This document shows, one piece after another, positions 35,588 through 45,604 of a stretch of DNA of 64,000 nt; within the stretch, counting starts at the first letter, position 1; every line of letters begins with the position of its first letter. The position numbers were made by a program, and so were the translations under genes. A model generated the notes under the pieces. It was not told the origin of the DNA, ran no database searches, and saw only the letters and a program-made list of their open reading frames with translations. The stretch covers positions 248,001 to 312,000 of the forward strand of contig JACKKZ010000003.1 of NCBI GenBank assembly GCA_024236195.1, in the 5' to 3' direction. This DNA comes from Sphingomonadaceae bacterium (lineage in GTDB: Bacteria > Pseudomonadota > Alphaproteobacteria > Sphingomonadales > Sphingomonadaceae).

Positions 35588-38467
35588 ATGTCCGCACTGC
35601 GCCACCGCCAATACCGCAGGCTTGCCGCCGGCACTGCGTTGACTCTTGTTGCCATGGCCGTGCCGGGGGCGGCGCAGGCAGCCTGCGTTCAGGCCGGGGC
35701 TGACATCACCTGTAGCGGCAACACCACAGGCCCGGTTAGCTACAGCCAGGACGGCGTGCTCCTGATCGTCGAGGCGACCGCCGATGTCGACGGGCAGACC
35801 GCGGGCGAAGCGATCGTGCTGACCGGCAATGACAACACCATCGTCAATAACGGGACCGTGCAGACAGCCGCCGATAGCCGCGCCGCCATCCGCGCGGTTG
35901 GCGGCTCCGGGCTGCTCTCGATCAACAATAGCGGCAGAGTGCTTTCGACCGGAAATGGATTTACGGTCGGCTTGCTTGGCCAAGCGGTTGGCGGCGATGT
36001 CTCCATTACCAATGAGGCTGGCGGAACGATATTCAGCACCAATGCGGGCATTGCCGCCTTTGCCAATGCCGGCAGCGCAAGCGTGGTCAACAATGGCGCT
36101 ATCACTATCGGCGCCAACACCCAGTTCACCGGCAGCGCAGCGGGGATTTCAGTTGGGGCGGGATTGGTCGGCAACACGCTTGGTACCAATGTCGCGACTG
36201 CAGACAACAACGGCACCATCGATGCAGACCGTACAGTTGCGACCGGGATCTCTGCCTTCACTCGTTCGGGCAGCCAGACCCTGCGAAACACTGGCGATAT
36301 TTCCGCCCGCGACGGTATTCTGGCCGAATATACTGCCGCCGACACATCGATCTTTAACAGCGGGAGTATCGACGCGGCTGGGACAGGCATCCGCACAATC
36401 AGCCGCGACACTCCGGTTAGCGACAGCTCGCGCATCTTTGTTAGCAACGCCGGTGACTTGCTGGCTGGCGATGTCGGCATTCTTGTTTCGCTGCTGGAGG
36501 GTCAGACCGCGGCAATCGTCAACACCGGCACGATCGAGGCCGTGCAGCGGGCGGTCAACCTCGGCGCTGCTACTGCCGCCAGCGGCATCTCGCTCGAGAA
36601 CAGCGGGATGATCCTCTCGCGCGACAGCACGGCCATAGATGCCACTCTTGGCGGGGGCGGTTTTTCGCTGATCAACACCGGGACCATCGAGACACAGTCC
36701 GGCGCCAGCAACCGTTATGCCATCAATACGTCGAACTCGCTGGACCAGGTCGTCACTTCGGGCACCATCAACGGTAATGTCAGACTCGGTACTTTTGATG
36801 ACAGCTTCCAGGTAATCGGCGGCAGCATCAATGGATCCGTCGATGGTGGCGACGGGACCGACAGCTTCACCTTTGATACCGCGGCCGCCTTTACTTTCGC
36901 CAATGCCATCCGCGACTTCGAAACCGTCACGATCAACGGACCGGTGGTGTTTGACGGGGCCAGCGTCAGCGGGGCGGATAGTTTTAACATTACCACCGGT
37001 GGCCGGCTGGACATCCCCACGACCAGCGCAATTGAAGCCACAATTCTTGCTCAGAGCGGAACGCTGGCATTGGAGCCGGGGGCAGCACTGACGGTTACCG
37101 GAGACTGGGTCGCGCAATCGGGTTCCACCACAATCTTCGCGATTGATGCGGCGTTCCCTGCAATTACCGTTTCAGGTGATGTCACCTTCGAGGCTGGCAG
37201 CGTGTTGCAGGTCGATGCCCGCAACGAAAACCTGCTTGCAAATGGCGTGGGTTTCGATGCGGTCGTGGCGGGCGGCTCGCTGACCTATGCTGGCGGGACG
37301 GTGGTCGATAATTCTGCCCTGTTCGATTTCGACGCGCGCGTGATTGGCGGCAATACTTTGCGTATCAATGCGATCCAGACCCTGCTGCTGCCCGACGCGG
37401 TCGATCCGGGCGATGGCAATGCGCTGGGTGTTGCCACCAGCTTGCAGGATATTGTCGATAGCGGCTCTGCCACCGGCAACCAGCTGGCGACAGTGCTCGG
37501 CCAGATCGCAGATCCCCGCCAATTAGCGACCGCAATCGACAGTTTCGGACCGGGCGAGTCCAATGCCGCATTGCTTTCTACTATCAATGCAGCCGAATTG
37601 CCGTTTGGTGCAGTGCAGGACAGGACCGACGCCGTACGCGGTATGGGTCCTGCACTGTGGGGCACTCTCACCATCGGTGATGGCAAGGTCAATGCGAGCC
37701 CGTCACTGGCAGGCTATGATGGCAAACTCACCGGACTGGCAACGGGCCTCGACCTGTGGATTGGCCGCGAAGGAGCGCTGCGTGTCGGAGTTGGCTATGC
37801 CTATGCCGATGGCTCTGCCGATGAAACAGGCAATCGCGCAACGGCGCTGGATAGCACCGGCCATTCCGTCTTTGCTTACCTGTTTGAGCAGCATGGCAAA
37901 TGGCGCTTTGCCGCGTCACTGGGCTATGGCTGGAGCTCCATCGACAGCGCCCGCACCATTGCCCCGCTCGGTGAGACGGCAAGCGCCAGCTATGATGCCA
38001 AAAGCTGGTTCGGGCGGATCGAAGTGGGCCGCACATTTGCAACCGACACCCGTCTGCTGATGCCTTACGCAGCGTTGCAAGTGGTCGATGCCAACGTGGA
38101 TGGCTATGACGAAACCGGCTCTCCCGGCGCGCTGTCCGTTGCCAAACGCTCCGCGACGTCAACTCGCGCTGATCTCGGCCTGAAGGGGCAGTTCGGCAAT
38201 CGCAAGGCTGGCCTTTCCTTCATCGCGCGGGCGGCCATGACGCATGAAATGGGTGACCTTGCCCCTGATGTGAAGGCGAGATTCCTTGCCGGCGGCGGCC
38301 CCTTCGCCACGCAGGTTCAGGATCGCAGCGCATGGGGCGGCTTGGCAGAAGGCAAGCTGCAATGGGCCAGCGGCAAGAACTTCACGCTGCAGCTTGGCTA
38401 TCAGGGTCGCTTCACCGGTGATTACCAAAACCACGCCGGGCGGCTGACGCTGTCCTGGGGCTTTTGA
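35588..38467 (+). CDS. Autotransporter (type V secretion) with beta-helix passenger
   Basis: The 959-residue protein opens with a signal peptide ending AAQA, then a long passenger (about 35-660) rich in short repeats such as NNGTV, NSGRV and NTGTIE, which stack as a right-handed beta-helix. The C-terminal 270 residues form an autotransporter barrel, with ALWGTLTIGDGKVN before it, WIGREGALRVGVGYAY within it and RLTLSWGF at the very end, with the terminal Phe. It should display the passenger on the cell surface, perhaps for adhesion. It follows the response regulator on the same strand. Confidence 0.9.
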   Translation: MSALRHRQYRRLAAGTALTLVAMAVPGAAQAACVQAGADITCSGNTTGPVSYSQDGVLLIVEATADVDGQTAGEAIVLTGNDNTIVNNGTVQTAADSRAAIRAVGGSGLLSINNSGRVLSTGNGFTVGLLGQAVGGDVSITNEAGGTIFSTNAGIAAFANAGSASVVNNGAITIGANTQFTGSAAGISVGAGLVGNTLGTNVATADNNGTIDADRTVATGISAFTRSGSQTLRNTGDISARDGILAEYTAADTSIFNSGSIDAAGTGIRTISRDTPVSDSSRIFVSNAGDLLAGDVGILVSLLEGQTAAIVNTGTIEAVQRAVNLGAATAASGISLENSGMILSRDSTAIDATLGGGGFSLINTGTIETQSGASNRYAINTSNSLDQVVTSGTINGNVRLGTFDDSFQVIGGSINGSVDGGDGTDSFTFDTAAAFTFANAIRDFETVTINGPVVFDGASVSGADSFNITTGGRLDIPTTSAIEATILAQSGTLALEPGAALTVTGDWVAQSGSTTIFAIDAAFPAITVSGDVTFEAGSVLQVDARNENLLANGVGFDAVVAGGSLTYAGGTVVDNSALFDFDARVIGGNTLRINAIQTLLLPDAVDPGDGNALGVATSLQDIVDSGSATGNQLATVLGQIADPRQLATAIDSFGPGESNAALLSTINAAELPFGAVQDRTDAVRGMGPALWGTLTIGDGKVNASPSLAGYDGKLTGLATGLDLWIGREGALRVGVGYAYADGSADETGNRATALDSTGHSVFAYLFEQHGKWRFAASLGYGWSSIDSARTIAPLGETASASYDAKSWFGRIEVGRTFATDTRLLMPYAALQVVDANVDGYDETGSPGALSVAKRSATSTRADLGLKGQFGNRKAGLSFIARAAMTHEMGDLAPDVKARFLAGGGPFATQVQDRSAWGGLAEGKLQWASGKNFTLQLGYQGRFTGDYQNHAGRLTLSWGF

Positions 38468-38482
38468 GCGGGAGACGGGACC

Positions 38483-38785
38483 ATGACACGCAAGCTCCTC
38501 TCAAAACCTGCGCCTGCCCTCTGGAAAGTAGTACTGGGGACCATCATCGGATCTCTGATCAATGCCAATGTGATCATCGGCGCAGAGATCGGGCAGGGTT
38601 ATGGCGCTGATCCGCTCTCGACCCGGCTGGGGATTGCTGCAGCCAGCGCCTTACTCCCTGCGCTGCTGTTGACCGGCGTGATCTGGTTCGTTGCCTTGCG
38701 AGGGGCGTCTCGCCTCGCCCTTACCCTCACCTTCCTCGCCATTTTCCTCGCCGGAGCCGCGACCGGCTTGGCAACTATTCATTGA
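38483..38785 (+). CDS. Small three-helix membrane protein, unknown function
   Basis: This 100-residue protein has three hydrophobic segments (starting near residues 14, 48 and 77) and a basic N-terminus. It begins 15 bases after the autotransporter stop and is followed 18 bases later by a secreted protein, so the three are probably cotranscribed. No family was recognised. Confidence 0.65.
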   Translation: MTRKLLSKPAPALWKVVLGTIIGSLINANVIIGAEIGQGYGADPLSTRLGIAAASALLPALLLTGVIWFVALRGASRLALTLTFLAIFLAGAATGLATIH

Positions 38786-38803
38786 GCCCGAAGGAGGCCA
38801 CTC

Positions 38804-39496
38804 ATGAAGAAGCTCATCGCCGCCACTGCCAGCATTTCGCTGCTCGCTATGGTCCCCTCGATCCCTGCCAAAGCCCAGCGTCAGTTGGATGAAGACGGGG
38901 TTGGCAATTGCATTTTCGCGCCTGTCAAATTGCCCTTCGGCAAGGAAGGTAGTGCGCCCTATCGGCAAGTGACCAATACCTTCAATCCGGGGCAAACCGT
39001 CTATGCGCGCTGCTATTACCGGGGCACACTTGGATCGTTCCGCAACAAGGGGCGGCTGTACAATTCGATCCGCAATGACCAGGCCTATTCGATGAACCTG
39101 TTCTGGGTTGCGCCGCTGGCGGATGGCAGCATTTCCCCTTCTCAAAATGGCAAAGCGATTACGCGCGGTGTTTCGCTGAATGCAGGCGATGCGATGGATT
39201 GGGATGGGCAGCTTTTCACCTTCGGCAGTGAAATCTGCGAGATCACTGTGCCGCTCTACGACCGAGAGCGGCTCAAACCCTACCCTAATAAATGCCTGAA
39301 CCTAAAGAACGCGGCGCGGTTTATGGAGCGGCGGATTGGCCTGTCTCCGCAACCCTATGCCAAATTCTGCGTGCGCGTGTGGCATCTGGCTTCGGACACA
39401 CAGAAATGGTCCTATAGCAATGACAGCTGGCAACGCGCCAATGTCCAGAGCCAGCGGCCGATGGCGCGAGGATGCTTCATCCTGCAACTTGACTGA
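38804..39496 (+). CDS. Secreted protein of unknown function, cysteine-containing
   Basis: This 230-residue product has an N-terminal signal peptide ending IPAKAQ, so it is probably periplasmic. The mature part has six cysteines (for example in NCIFAPVK, ARCYYRG, EICEITVP, NKCLNLK and KFCVRVWHL), likely making disulfides, and a predicted all-beta character. ATG 38804 follows AAGGAGG. It sits in a run of envelope genes after the autotransporter. No family was recognised. Confidence 0.7.
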   Translation: MKKLIAATASISLLAMVPSIPAKAQRQLDEDGVGNCIFAPVKLPFGKEGSAPYRQVTNTFNPGQTVYARCYYRGTLGSFRNKGRLYNSIRNDQAYSMNLFWVAPLADGSISPSQNGKAITRGVSLNAGDAMDWDGQLFTFGSEICEITVPLYDRERLKPYPNKCLNLKNAARFMERRIGLSPQPYAKFCVRVWHLASDTQKWSYSNDSWQRANVQSQRPMARGCFILQLD

Positions 39497-39499
39497 CAT

Positions 39500-40033
39500 A
39501 TGACCAAACACGGATCACCGATACAGCAAGCCTGGGCATGGAACATCTTCAGCCTGTTCTTGCTGACCTTGTTCATGCCACTGCCAATCTATGCCCTATG
39601 GGAGCAATATGTCAGCCAGCCCGCATGGGAGCGAGATGGAGTGCGCACCATTGGCGTAATCGTCGATATGCGGGAGAAGGTGATCCAGAAAGGGCACCAC
39701 ATGGAAGTCTGGGTAGAGCATCGCCCCGGCGGCGGCAGCCCCACATATCGCAACTGGATTGATGGCGGCCATATCACGCGGCTGACCGGCACTACGGTAA
39801 ACCGCCGGGAGAATGGACTGCGCGTCGGTGACAAGTTGGAGATCTTGTATCGCCCCGGAGACCCGCAAGGCGAAGCGATCCTGCCGCAGGATTTGCAGCC
39901 AAAGGGTCGCGTGCTTAACAACAGGTCTTTGATCGCCGGGATCGTCCTTGGCTTGTGGCTGGGATTCCTTTTCATGGCGTCCATCCTGCGCATGGTTTCA
40001 AGGAAAGAGACGCCTATCCAAGACGAGATTTGA
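39500..40033 (+). CDS. DUF3592-like membrane protein
   Basis: The 177-residue protein has one transmembrane helix at about 14-34 and a second at about 143-165. Between them is an extracytoplasmic stretch with GVIVDMREKV and LRVGDKLEILYRPGDPQGEAIL. That last motif is characteristic of DUF3592 proteins, which are small envelope proteins without known activity. It begins four bases after the previous stop and probably belongs to the same operon. Confidence 0.65.
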   Translation: MTKHGSPIQQAWAWNIFSLFLLTLFMPLPIYALWEQYVSQPAWERDGVRTIGVIVDMREKVIQKGHHMEVWVEHRPGGGSPTYRNWIDGGHITRLTGTTVNRRENGLRVGDKLEILYRPGDPQGEAILPQDLQPKGRVLNNRSLIAGIVLGLWLGFLFMASILRMVSRKETPIQDEI

Positions 40034-40392
40034 TAAGGTGGTTTGTACCGTTCAAATTGAAAACGCGGCGGGCGCACGAACTGAACTGCTCGAGAAGCTT
40101 GGTCTGTGAGGCCACTAGAGATCAACCCGCCTCACCCCCTTCTCCTGGGCTTATTGGGGTGAAGTTGAGCCCTTTAGGATGAGTGATGTCATTGGGCCTG
40201 ACGGACACCGAACACGAGACAGCCAATGTGCGCCCGCCGCGGGGCGTTTTCGATGAGATGGTCCGTTTTCGTTAGGAGTCGCAGATCAATTCCGAAGCGA
40301 AACACCAGCAACTCCGCATTGGGTCTTCTGATTGCTCGTCATCTTCTCAAGACTTGCCAAATCACCCTGAAGCGCCGTGCTGTTCACGGGAT
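40034..40392. other. Intergenic stretch without recognised content
   Basis: About 360 bases separate the DUF3592-like gene from the convergent sulfatase gene. Short open frames here have no protein-like character. No terminator with a U-run, tRNA or IS end was recognised. It may hold decayed sequence. Confidence 0.5.
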
Positions 40393-41832
40393 TCAGTCGT
40401 TCCAGTCGTAGTGGTCCGCCAACTGGGCGGGTGTCATCCCGTAGCTGCTCGCCTTCGGATCGAACAGCATCTGGCTGTTCCAAGCCGCATGGGCAGCCTT
40501 CAGCTCAGCGAATAGCTCAGGCATGCGGTTCTTGAGATTGCCGCGTTCCTGCGGATCTGCAACGATATCGAACAGGAATTCGTTCGGGCCAATCTTGAGG
40601 TATTTGTGCCTGCCCCGACGGATCGCTTTCTGATCCTTGTTCCAGAAGCGCCAGAACAGGTCGCGCTCAGGCAGTGTTGCGCCCATTAGTGCAGGTGTCA
40701 GGTCGATCCCGTCAAACGGCGTTGATGCCGGAGCCTGGCCACCTGCTGCGGCAAGGAAGGTTGGCAGGATATCCATTGACATCACTGGCACATCAGAAGT
40801 GCTGCCAGCTGTGGTAACTTCAGGCCAGCGCACAATGAAAGGCACACGGATCCCGCCTTCGAGCAATTCGGTCTTGATCCCGGTAAAGGGCCAATTGTGG
40901 CTAAAGCGCTCACCACCATTGTCGCTGGTGAAGACCACGACAGTGTTGTCATCCATTCCCAATTCTTTGAGGCGGGCGAGGATGCGGCCGATATTGGCAT
41001 CCATGCTCGTCACCATTTCGGCATAGGTTGCCATATCGCCGCCATCGTAATGTGTGATCGACAGATCCCCGCTCTTGGATAGAATGGAAGCGTCAATGCG
41101 GGCGCTTTCGGCTTTGCCACGTTGATTGTTGCCTTCCCACGGCCAATGCGCTGCAGTGAAGTGCAGGCTCAGCAACCAGGGCTTTTCCTCCTTTGCCCGT
41201 GCTTCGAGAAATTCAATCGAGCGGTCTGCGAGGAGATCGGTATAGTATCCATGCTCTTCGACCTGGACGTCACCATCCCACAGGTCCGGAGATCCGGCAA
41301 ATTTGTGCGTGAAATAGTCGACCCCGCCGCCGCGATTGCCCCAGAATTCGTCATAGCCGCTCTGCAACGGGCCATATTTCGGTAGGCGGCCCATATGCCA
41401 CTTGCCCACCAGCGCGCTGTGATAGCCCTGCTGCTTAAGCAAGGATGGCAAAGTCGCCACGTCGGGTTCGAGGCCGATATCCGGGTTTGACAGCGGCTCT
41501 TCCAGCCCGACCGGCAAGCGATATTGGTAACGGCCAGTGATCAAGCCCACCCGCGTGGATGAACAGACCGCGCTGTTGGCGTAACCATGCATGAACTGCA
41601 TACCCTGTGCAGCAAGGCTATCTAGCACCGGTGTCTTGTATTCTTGCCGACCGTAGCAGGAAAGATCGGCATAACCGAGATCGTCCGCCATGATGAACAG
41701 AAAGTTCGGCTTGCGCGCGGGCTTCTGCGTGCTCCTGCACCCCGCCATGGTCATGGCCAAAGCGGCCGTCCCGGCAGCACCTGCCAGCGCAGTGCGACGG
41801 GAGATGGCGTGTTTTTCTTTAGTCCAGTTCAT
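40393..41832 (-). CDS. Sulfatase (type I, formylglycine-dependent, Cys-type), Tat-exported lipoprotein
   Basis: The 479-residue protein begins with a twin-arginine signal (SRRTALAG, residues 11-18) ending in a lipobox MAGC with Cys32. The alkaline-phosphatase-like fold shows FLFIMADDLGYADLSCYG with metal-binding Asp50 and Asp51 and the modification site C90-S-S-T-R94, then LITGRYQYR. GKWHMGRLPKYGP and FTSDNGGERFSHN supply further ligands. Position 3 of the C-x-P/A-x-R signature is Ser, a variant that should be checked. Maturation needs an FGE; one candidate is at 9225-10274. It lies 82 bases downstream of a TonB receptor, so it probably desulfates an imported compound. Confidence 0.92.
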   Translation of the reverse strand: MNWTKEKHAISRRTALAGAAGTAALAMTMAGCRSTQKPARKPNFLFIMADDLGYADLSCYGRQEYKTPVLDSLAAQGMQFMHGYANSAVCSSTRVGLITGRYQYRLPVGLEEPLSNPDIGLEPDVATLPSLLKQQGYHSALVGKWHMGRLPKYGPLQSGYDEFWGNRGGGVDYFTHKFAGSPDLWDGDVQVEEHGYYTDLLADRSIEFLEARAKEEKPWLLSLHFTAAHWPWEGNNQRGKAESARIDASILSKSGDLSITHYDGGDMATYAEMVTSMDANIGRILARLKELGMDDNTVVVFTSDNGGERFSHNWPFTGIKTELLEGGIRVPFIVRWPEVTTAGSTSDVPVMSMDILPTFLAAAGGQAPASTPFDGIDLTPALMGATLPERDLFWRFWNKDQKAIRRGRHKYLKIGPNEFLFDIVADPQERGNLKNRMPELFAELKAAHAAWNSQMLFDPKASSYGMTPAQLADHYDWND

Positions 41833-41914
41833 TTCCCACTACCGGATTGAAATTGTCCTCCGGGTGCCACATGCAATGAGTTGTGGCACCCGGCGAACAG
41901 ACTGGAGTGGACGA

Positions 41915-44473
41915 TCAGAAATTATACTTCGCAGAGAGCGACCATTCCCGCGGACGCCCAGGCGAACCGGTGATCAGGCCACCACCTGCCCCGACGAGAT
42001 CAAACGTCGAATAGAGGTAATAGACGTCAAAAAGATTGGTGACGCCCAATGAAAGCTCCATTCGATCATCCGGATCACGATAGGTCAGGCGCGCATTGGT
42101 CAGCACATAGTCGGGGGCGCTGCCAAATAGTTGTGACGGCGATCCCGGAGTCGGGATCCGCGCGCCACCGGCCGTATCACCCTGATAGGATACGTCGAAA
42201 CGAGGCGTCAACGAACCCGCATTGCCGATGTCAAAGCGATATTGTGCGCCAAAGCTGAACTGCATGTCGACAATGCCCTGAGGGGGGGCAGACAAGAGAC
42301 CAATAATGGCCGGGTCAGACGAACAGCTATTGGTCTCACCTGTGTTGAGCGCGCGGACCACCTGGATCACCACGCAATCCCACTTCCAATCGAAATAGGA
42401 CAGCGATGCATTCACATCGAAGCCCTCAGTCGGCGTGATTGAGAGCTCCGCTTCAATCCCTGTAATGGTTGCATCGCCTGCATTCTGCGGCAAGGCGCAG
42501 GGGCCCGGCCCGCCAAACTGCGGGCAAGAGGTCAGTGTAAGTTGGGCACCTTTGAACTTGTTGACATAGGCAGAGGCGTTGAAGCGAACGCGTCGATCCA
42601 ACAGGTCAGTCTTGATGCCGACTTCGTAGGCAGTCAGTTCTTCCGCGCCAAAGCCCACGGCTTGGGCTGCATTGAACGGACGGGGGCTGATGCCGCCTCC
42701 CTTAAATCCGGTGGAGGTGGTCGCATAGACCAGAACCTGATCTGACAGGCGATAATCCAGGCTGACACGATAGTCGAACCGGTCCCCCTTATACCCACCT
42801 GTCAAACCGTTGAGCGCAGTGACGATTTCAGTTGTGTTGCCATCTCTGTCTGTGTCGAGCGTATCCGGCCCGGAATAGCCCGCGCCATAGGCCGCGCCAA
42901 CGGGATCAACAAAGCCGTTTGGCGTAACACCGTCATAGTTCACCCGGCGATAGGTGGTCGTCTTTTCCTCATCTGTATAGCGGCCACCCAACGTTATCGT
43001 GAGGGAGTCAGTCGGCTTGATAAAGGCCGTGGCGAAGGCAGCCATCGACTTCACATCAACCGGGCCACCACCAAGGAATTGCAGCGGGAAGATCGGCAAC
43101 CCACCAGCGGCGACATAGCGGATATCAGTGAGCGTATCCTGCAGCGTATGCTCATCCGAATAGTAGCCACCAATAGTGAGATCGAGCCAGTCACTCGCTT
43201 CGTAGTTCAACCGGATTTCCTGGCTGAAGAAATCACTATCCAGCCCGACAATGGTTGCATTGACGCGCGTGGGAGCAGCATCGGCATCACTGCTAAAGAC
43301 CGAGTCAAAATGACGAAAACCGGTGATCGAGGCCAGGCTAAGGCGATCACTCAACTCGATATCGGCGTTCAGTGATACGCCCCAGGCTTCATAGGTAGAG
43401 CGGTTATCAATGATGGATTCGTTGAGTGGCAGGCCGTTAAGCCCTGGAATGATGCCGGCCACAAAGTTATCGGCCGAATAGCCGAAGCGGGCGTAGTTAC
43501 AATAAGGGCCGCAGATGAAGCGGGAGTCCAGCGGAAGCCCCCCTTCGGTCAGGATGTTGGGATTGCTGTTATTGGCATAGAGCAGCACATCGCCCAGCTG
43601 GAACGTGTCATGGTTTGACCAGTCAGCGGTCAGCATGATGTCAATCGAACTGCTCGGATTATAGCGCAGGATCCCGCGCACACCTTCATAGTTCACATCG
43701 CCGTAATCCGCGACCTTGCAGTCTGGCCCTGTGCCGCCTGTGGAGATAACCCCGCTTCCGGGATTGAGGCAGCCATAATCCAGGCCGTCGACATAGCCAT
43801 CCTGATATCCGGCGGTGCCCGAAATACGAGCAGACAGAGCATCGCCCAGCGGGAATTGCACGGCACCACGGATCTTCATCAGATCGCGGCTGCCATAGGT
43901 GCCCTGGACATAGCCGCCAAAGGTACCGTCCGGCCGTTTTGAAACGTAGCGGATCGCACCGCCTTCAGAGTTCCGCCCGGTCAGCGTACCCTGCGGACCA
44001 CGCAGAATTTCAACGCGCTCGACATCCATCAGTTCAAAATTGGCACCGGTCAGGCGCGGATAGTAGACATCGTCGATGTAGATGCCGACGCCAGGTTCCA
44101 CCAACGGGTTGAAGTCGCGCTGTCCCAACCCACGGATCGACACTGCAATTGACGGCCCGAATGAAGAAGCCAGAGGTCGGAGGGTGACGCTGGGAGCCTG
44201 ATTTGCAATTTCGGCAAGACTTGTCTGACTACGTGCGTCGAGCAAGTCACCCGTCACAGCAGTGATAGAGAGCGGCGTGTCCTGCAGGTTCTGTTCGCGG
44301 AACTGCGCCGTGACGATAATCGGGGCATTGCCAGAAGCACTTGTTCCTTCGTCGGCTGCTTCTTGCGCCATTGCTGGCGCTGTGGATAGTGCGATCGCGG
44401 CTGCGCTTGCTCCAACTGCGATTATCGACCGGATCGAAAGCTGACCCTCGGCTGCACCTGCTTTTCTGGACAT
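41915..44473 (-). CDS. TonB-dependent receptor linked to the sulfatase
   Basis: ATG 44473 follows AGGGAGATCT and gives 852 residues with a signal peptide ending APAMAQ. A longer upstream start would remove the signal from the N-terminus. The plug shows IIVTAQFREQNLQDTPLSIT, then VSIRGLGQRDFNP and VERVEILRGPQGTLTGRN, as in receptors for plant polyphenols, steroids and other organic ligands. The barrel ends EWSLSAKYNF with the terminal Phe. A LysR gene is divergent. Receptor plus sulfatase suggests uptake of a sulfated molecule, identity unknown. Confidence 0.92.
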   Translation of the reverse strand: MSRKAGAAEGQLSIRSIIAVGASAAAIALSTAPAMAQEAADEGTSASGNAPIIVTAQFREQNLQDTPLSITAVTGDLLDARSQTSLAEIANQAPSVTLRPLASSFGPSIAVSIRGLGQRDFNPLVEPGVGIYIDDVYYPRLTGANFELMDVERVEILRGPQGTLTGRNSEGGAIRYVSKRPDGTFGGYVQGTYGSRDLMKIRGAVQFPLGDALSARISGTAGYQDGYVDGLDYGCLNPGSGVISTGGTGPDCKVADYGDVNYEGVRGILRYNPSSSIDIMLTADWSNHDTFQLGDVLLYANNSNPNILTEGGLPLDSRFICGPYCNYARFGYSADNFVAGIIPGLNGLPLNESIIDNRSTYEAWGVSLNADIELSDRLSLASITGFRHFDSVFSSDADAAPTRVNATIVGLDSDFFSQEIRLNYEASDWLDLTIGGYYSDEHTLQDTLTDIRYVAAGGLPIFPLQFLGGGPVDVKSMAAFATAFIKPTDSLTITLGGRYTDEEKTTTYRRVNYDGVTPNGFVDPVGAAYGAGYSGPDTLDTDRDGNTTEIVTALNGLTGGYKGDRFDYRVSLDYRLSDQVLVYATTSTGFKGGGISPRPFNAAQAVGFGAEELTAYEVGIKTDLLDRRVRFNASAYVNKFKGAQLTLTSCPQFGGPGPCALPQNAGDATITGIEAELSITPTEGFDVNASLSYFDWKWDCVVIQVVRALNTGETNSCSSDPAIIGLLSAPPQGIVDMQFSFGAQYRFDIGNAGSLTPRFDVSYQGDTAGGARIPTPGSPSQLFGSAPDYVLTNARLTYRDPDDRMELSLGVTNLFDVYYLYSTFDLVGAGGGLITGSPGRPREWSLSAKYNF

Positions 44474-44593
44474 AGATCTCCCTACTCTCTTTATAAGTTT
44501 CCCCTCAAATCGTCGCTCAGCCCGTGGAAGGCAACCAATCCCCAAGTGATAACAGACATTGTCTGAAAGTTATGGGTTTGGTATGAAACCATA

Positions 44594-45529
44594 ATGCTTT
44601 CCCTACCTTTTACCCTGCGCCAGCTCGAAGTGTTCGCCACGCTTTGCGACGTACTCAGCTTTCGCCATTGTGCTGACAGGCTGGGCATTTCCCAGGCATC
44701 GGTCAGCAGCCAGATTGCGTTACTGGAGGAACAGCTTGGTTTTCGCCTGTTCGCCCGCAGCCCGGGCAAGCGCCCTGCGTTGACACCCTTCGGCCTCGCC
44801 TTCCGGGAGGATCTGAAGGCCTTTGAGCAGGCCGGAGCTGTCCTTGCCGCCTATCGCAAGGTCGGACAGCAACAGAGCAAGGTTGCCCGCTTCCGCATTC
44901 ATATCGGACAGGCCCTGTTCGACCATTATGTGCGCCCCGCACTGGGCCAGTTCTTGAGTGAGAACCCGGCGATAGAATGCGAGTTCAATCCGCGTGTGCC
45001 GAGTGACGAAAGCTCGCAGGAACTGCAAAAGGGCGATGTCGATTTCGCGATGTACCATTTTCGCGACGATCTCCCGTTGCCGGCTGGCGCCACACCCCTC
45101 GCCCTCGTTCGTGGTGGGGTTTTTGGCAATCCGGCGCTGCTTCCCGGTGGAACAAGAACGCGCAGCGCGGCCGAAATTGGCGAAATGCCTTTCATCATGC
45201 CCAAGGCAGGATCGGAGCAGGAACGGGAGCAGCTGCAAGGCTTGGCCAATGCGGGGATCATCCCGCGCAATATCATCTGCCATTCCGAGTATTTTGATGT
45301 CGTGACCGCGATGGTCGATCGCGGGCTGGGCGTAGCCTGCCTGGCCGACCACATGCTATCGCCTGACACGCGCAGCAGGCTTGCGCCGCTTTATCCGCTG
45401 ACCAGTTGGAGACTATTCTGGCAACGCCGCCCAGCCGCCACGGACCCGCTGGCTAACCTGGTCGAGAAATTTCTCATCGACAGTGTTCTCAGGAACCCTG
45501 ATTATCCGGCAATCGAAAAATATATGTAG
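44594..45529 (+). CDS. LysR-family transcriptional regulator
   Basis: The 311-residue regulator has the N-terminal winged helix (FTLRQLEVFATLCDVLSF, then LGISQASVSSQIALLEEQLG and LFARSP) and a substrate-binding domain from about residue 95. It is divergent from the TonB receptor with 120 bases between them, the usual LysR arrangement, and probably controls the receptor and sulfatase. The inducer is unknown. ATG 44594 is the natural start. Confidence 0.92.
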   Translation: MLSLPFTLRQLEVFATLCDVLSFRHCADRLGISQASVSSQIALLEEQLGFRLFARSPGKRPALTPFGLAFREDLKAFEQAGAVLAAYRKVGQQQSKVARFRIHIGQALFDHYVRPALGQFLSENPAIECEFNPRVPSDESSQELQKGDVDFAMYHFRDDLPLPAGATPLALVRGGVFGNPALLPGGTRTRSAAEIGEMPFIMPKAGSEQEREQLQGLANAGIIPRNIICHSEYFDVVTAMVDRGLGVACLADHMLSPDTRSRLAPLYPLTSWRLFWQRRPAATDPLANLVEKFLIDSVLRNPDYPAIEKYM

Positions 45530-45604
45530 CAGAGCCCGGTTCCCGCGTTTCCGCAAGTTACGCTAAACTTCCGCGAAATTTCACGCACAAGCGTTAAACA
45601 TGGC

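Noticed and set aside
36149..37117. Leftward 322-codon frame opposite the autotransporter.
   Set aside because: The repetitive beta-helix coding sequence keeps the complement open; the product has no recognisable fold.
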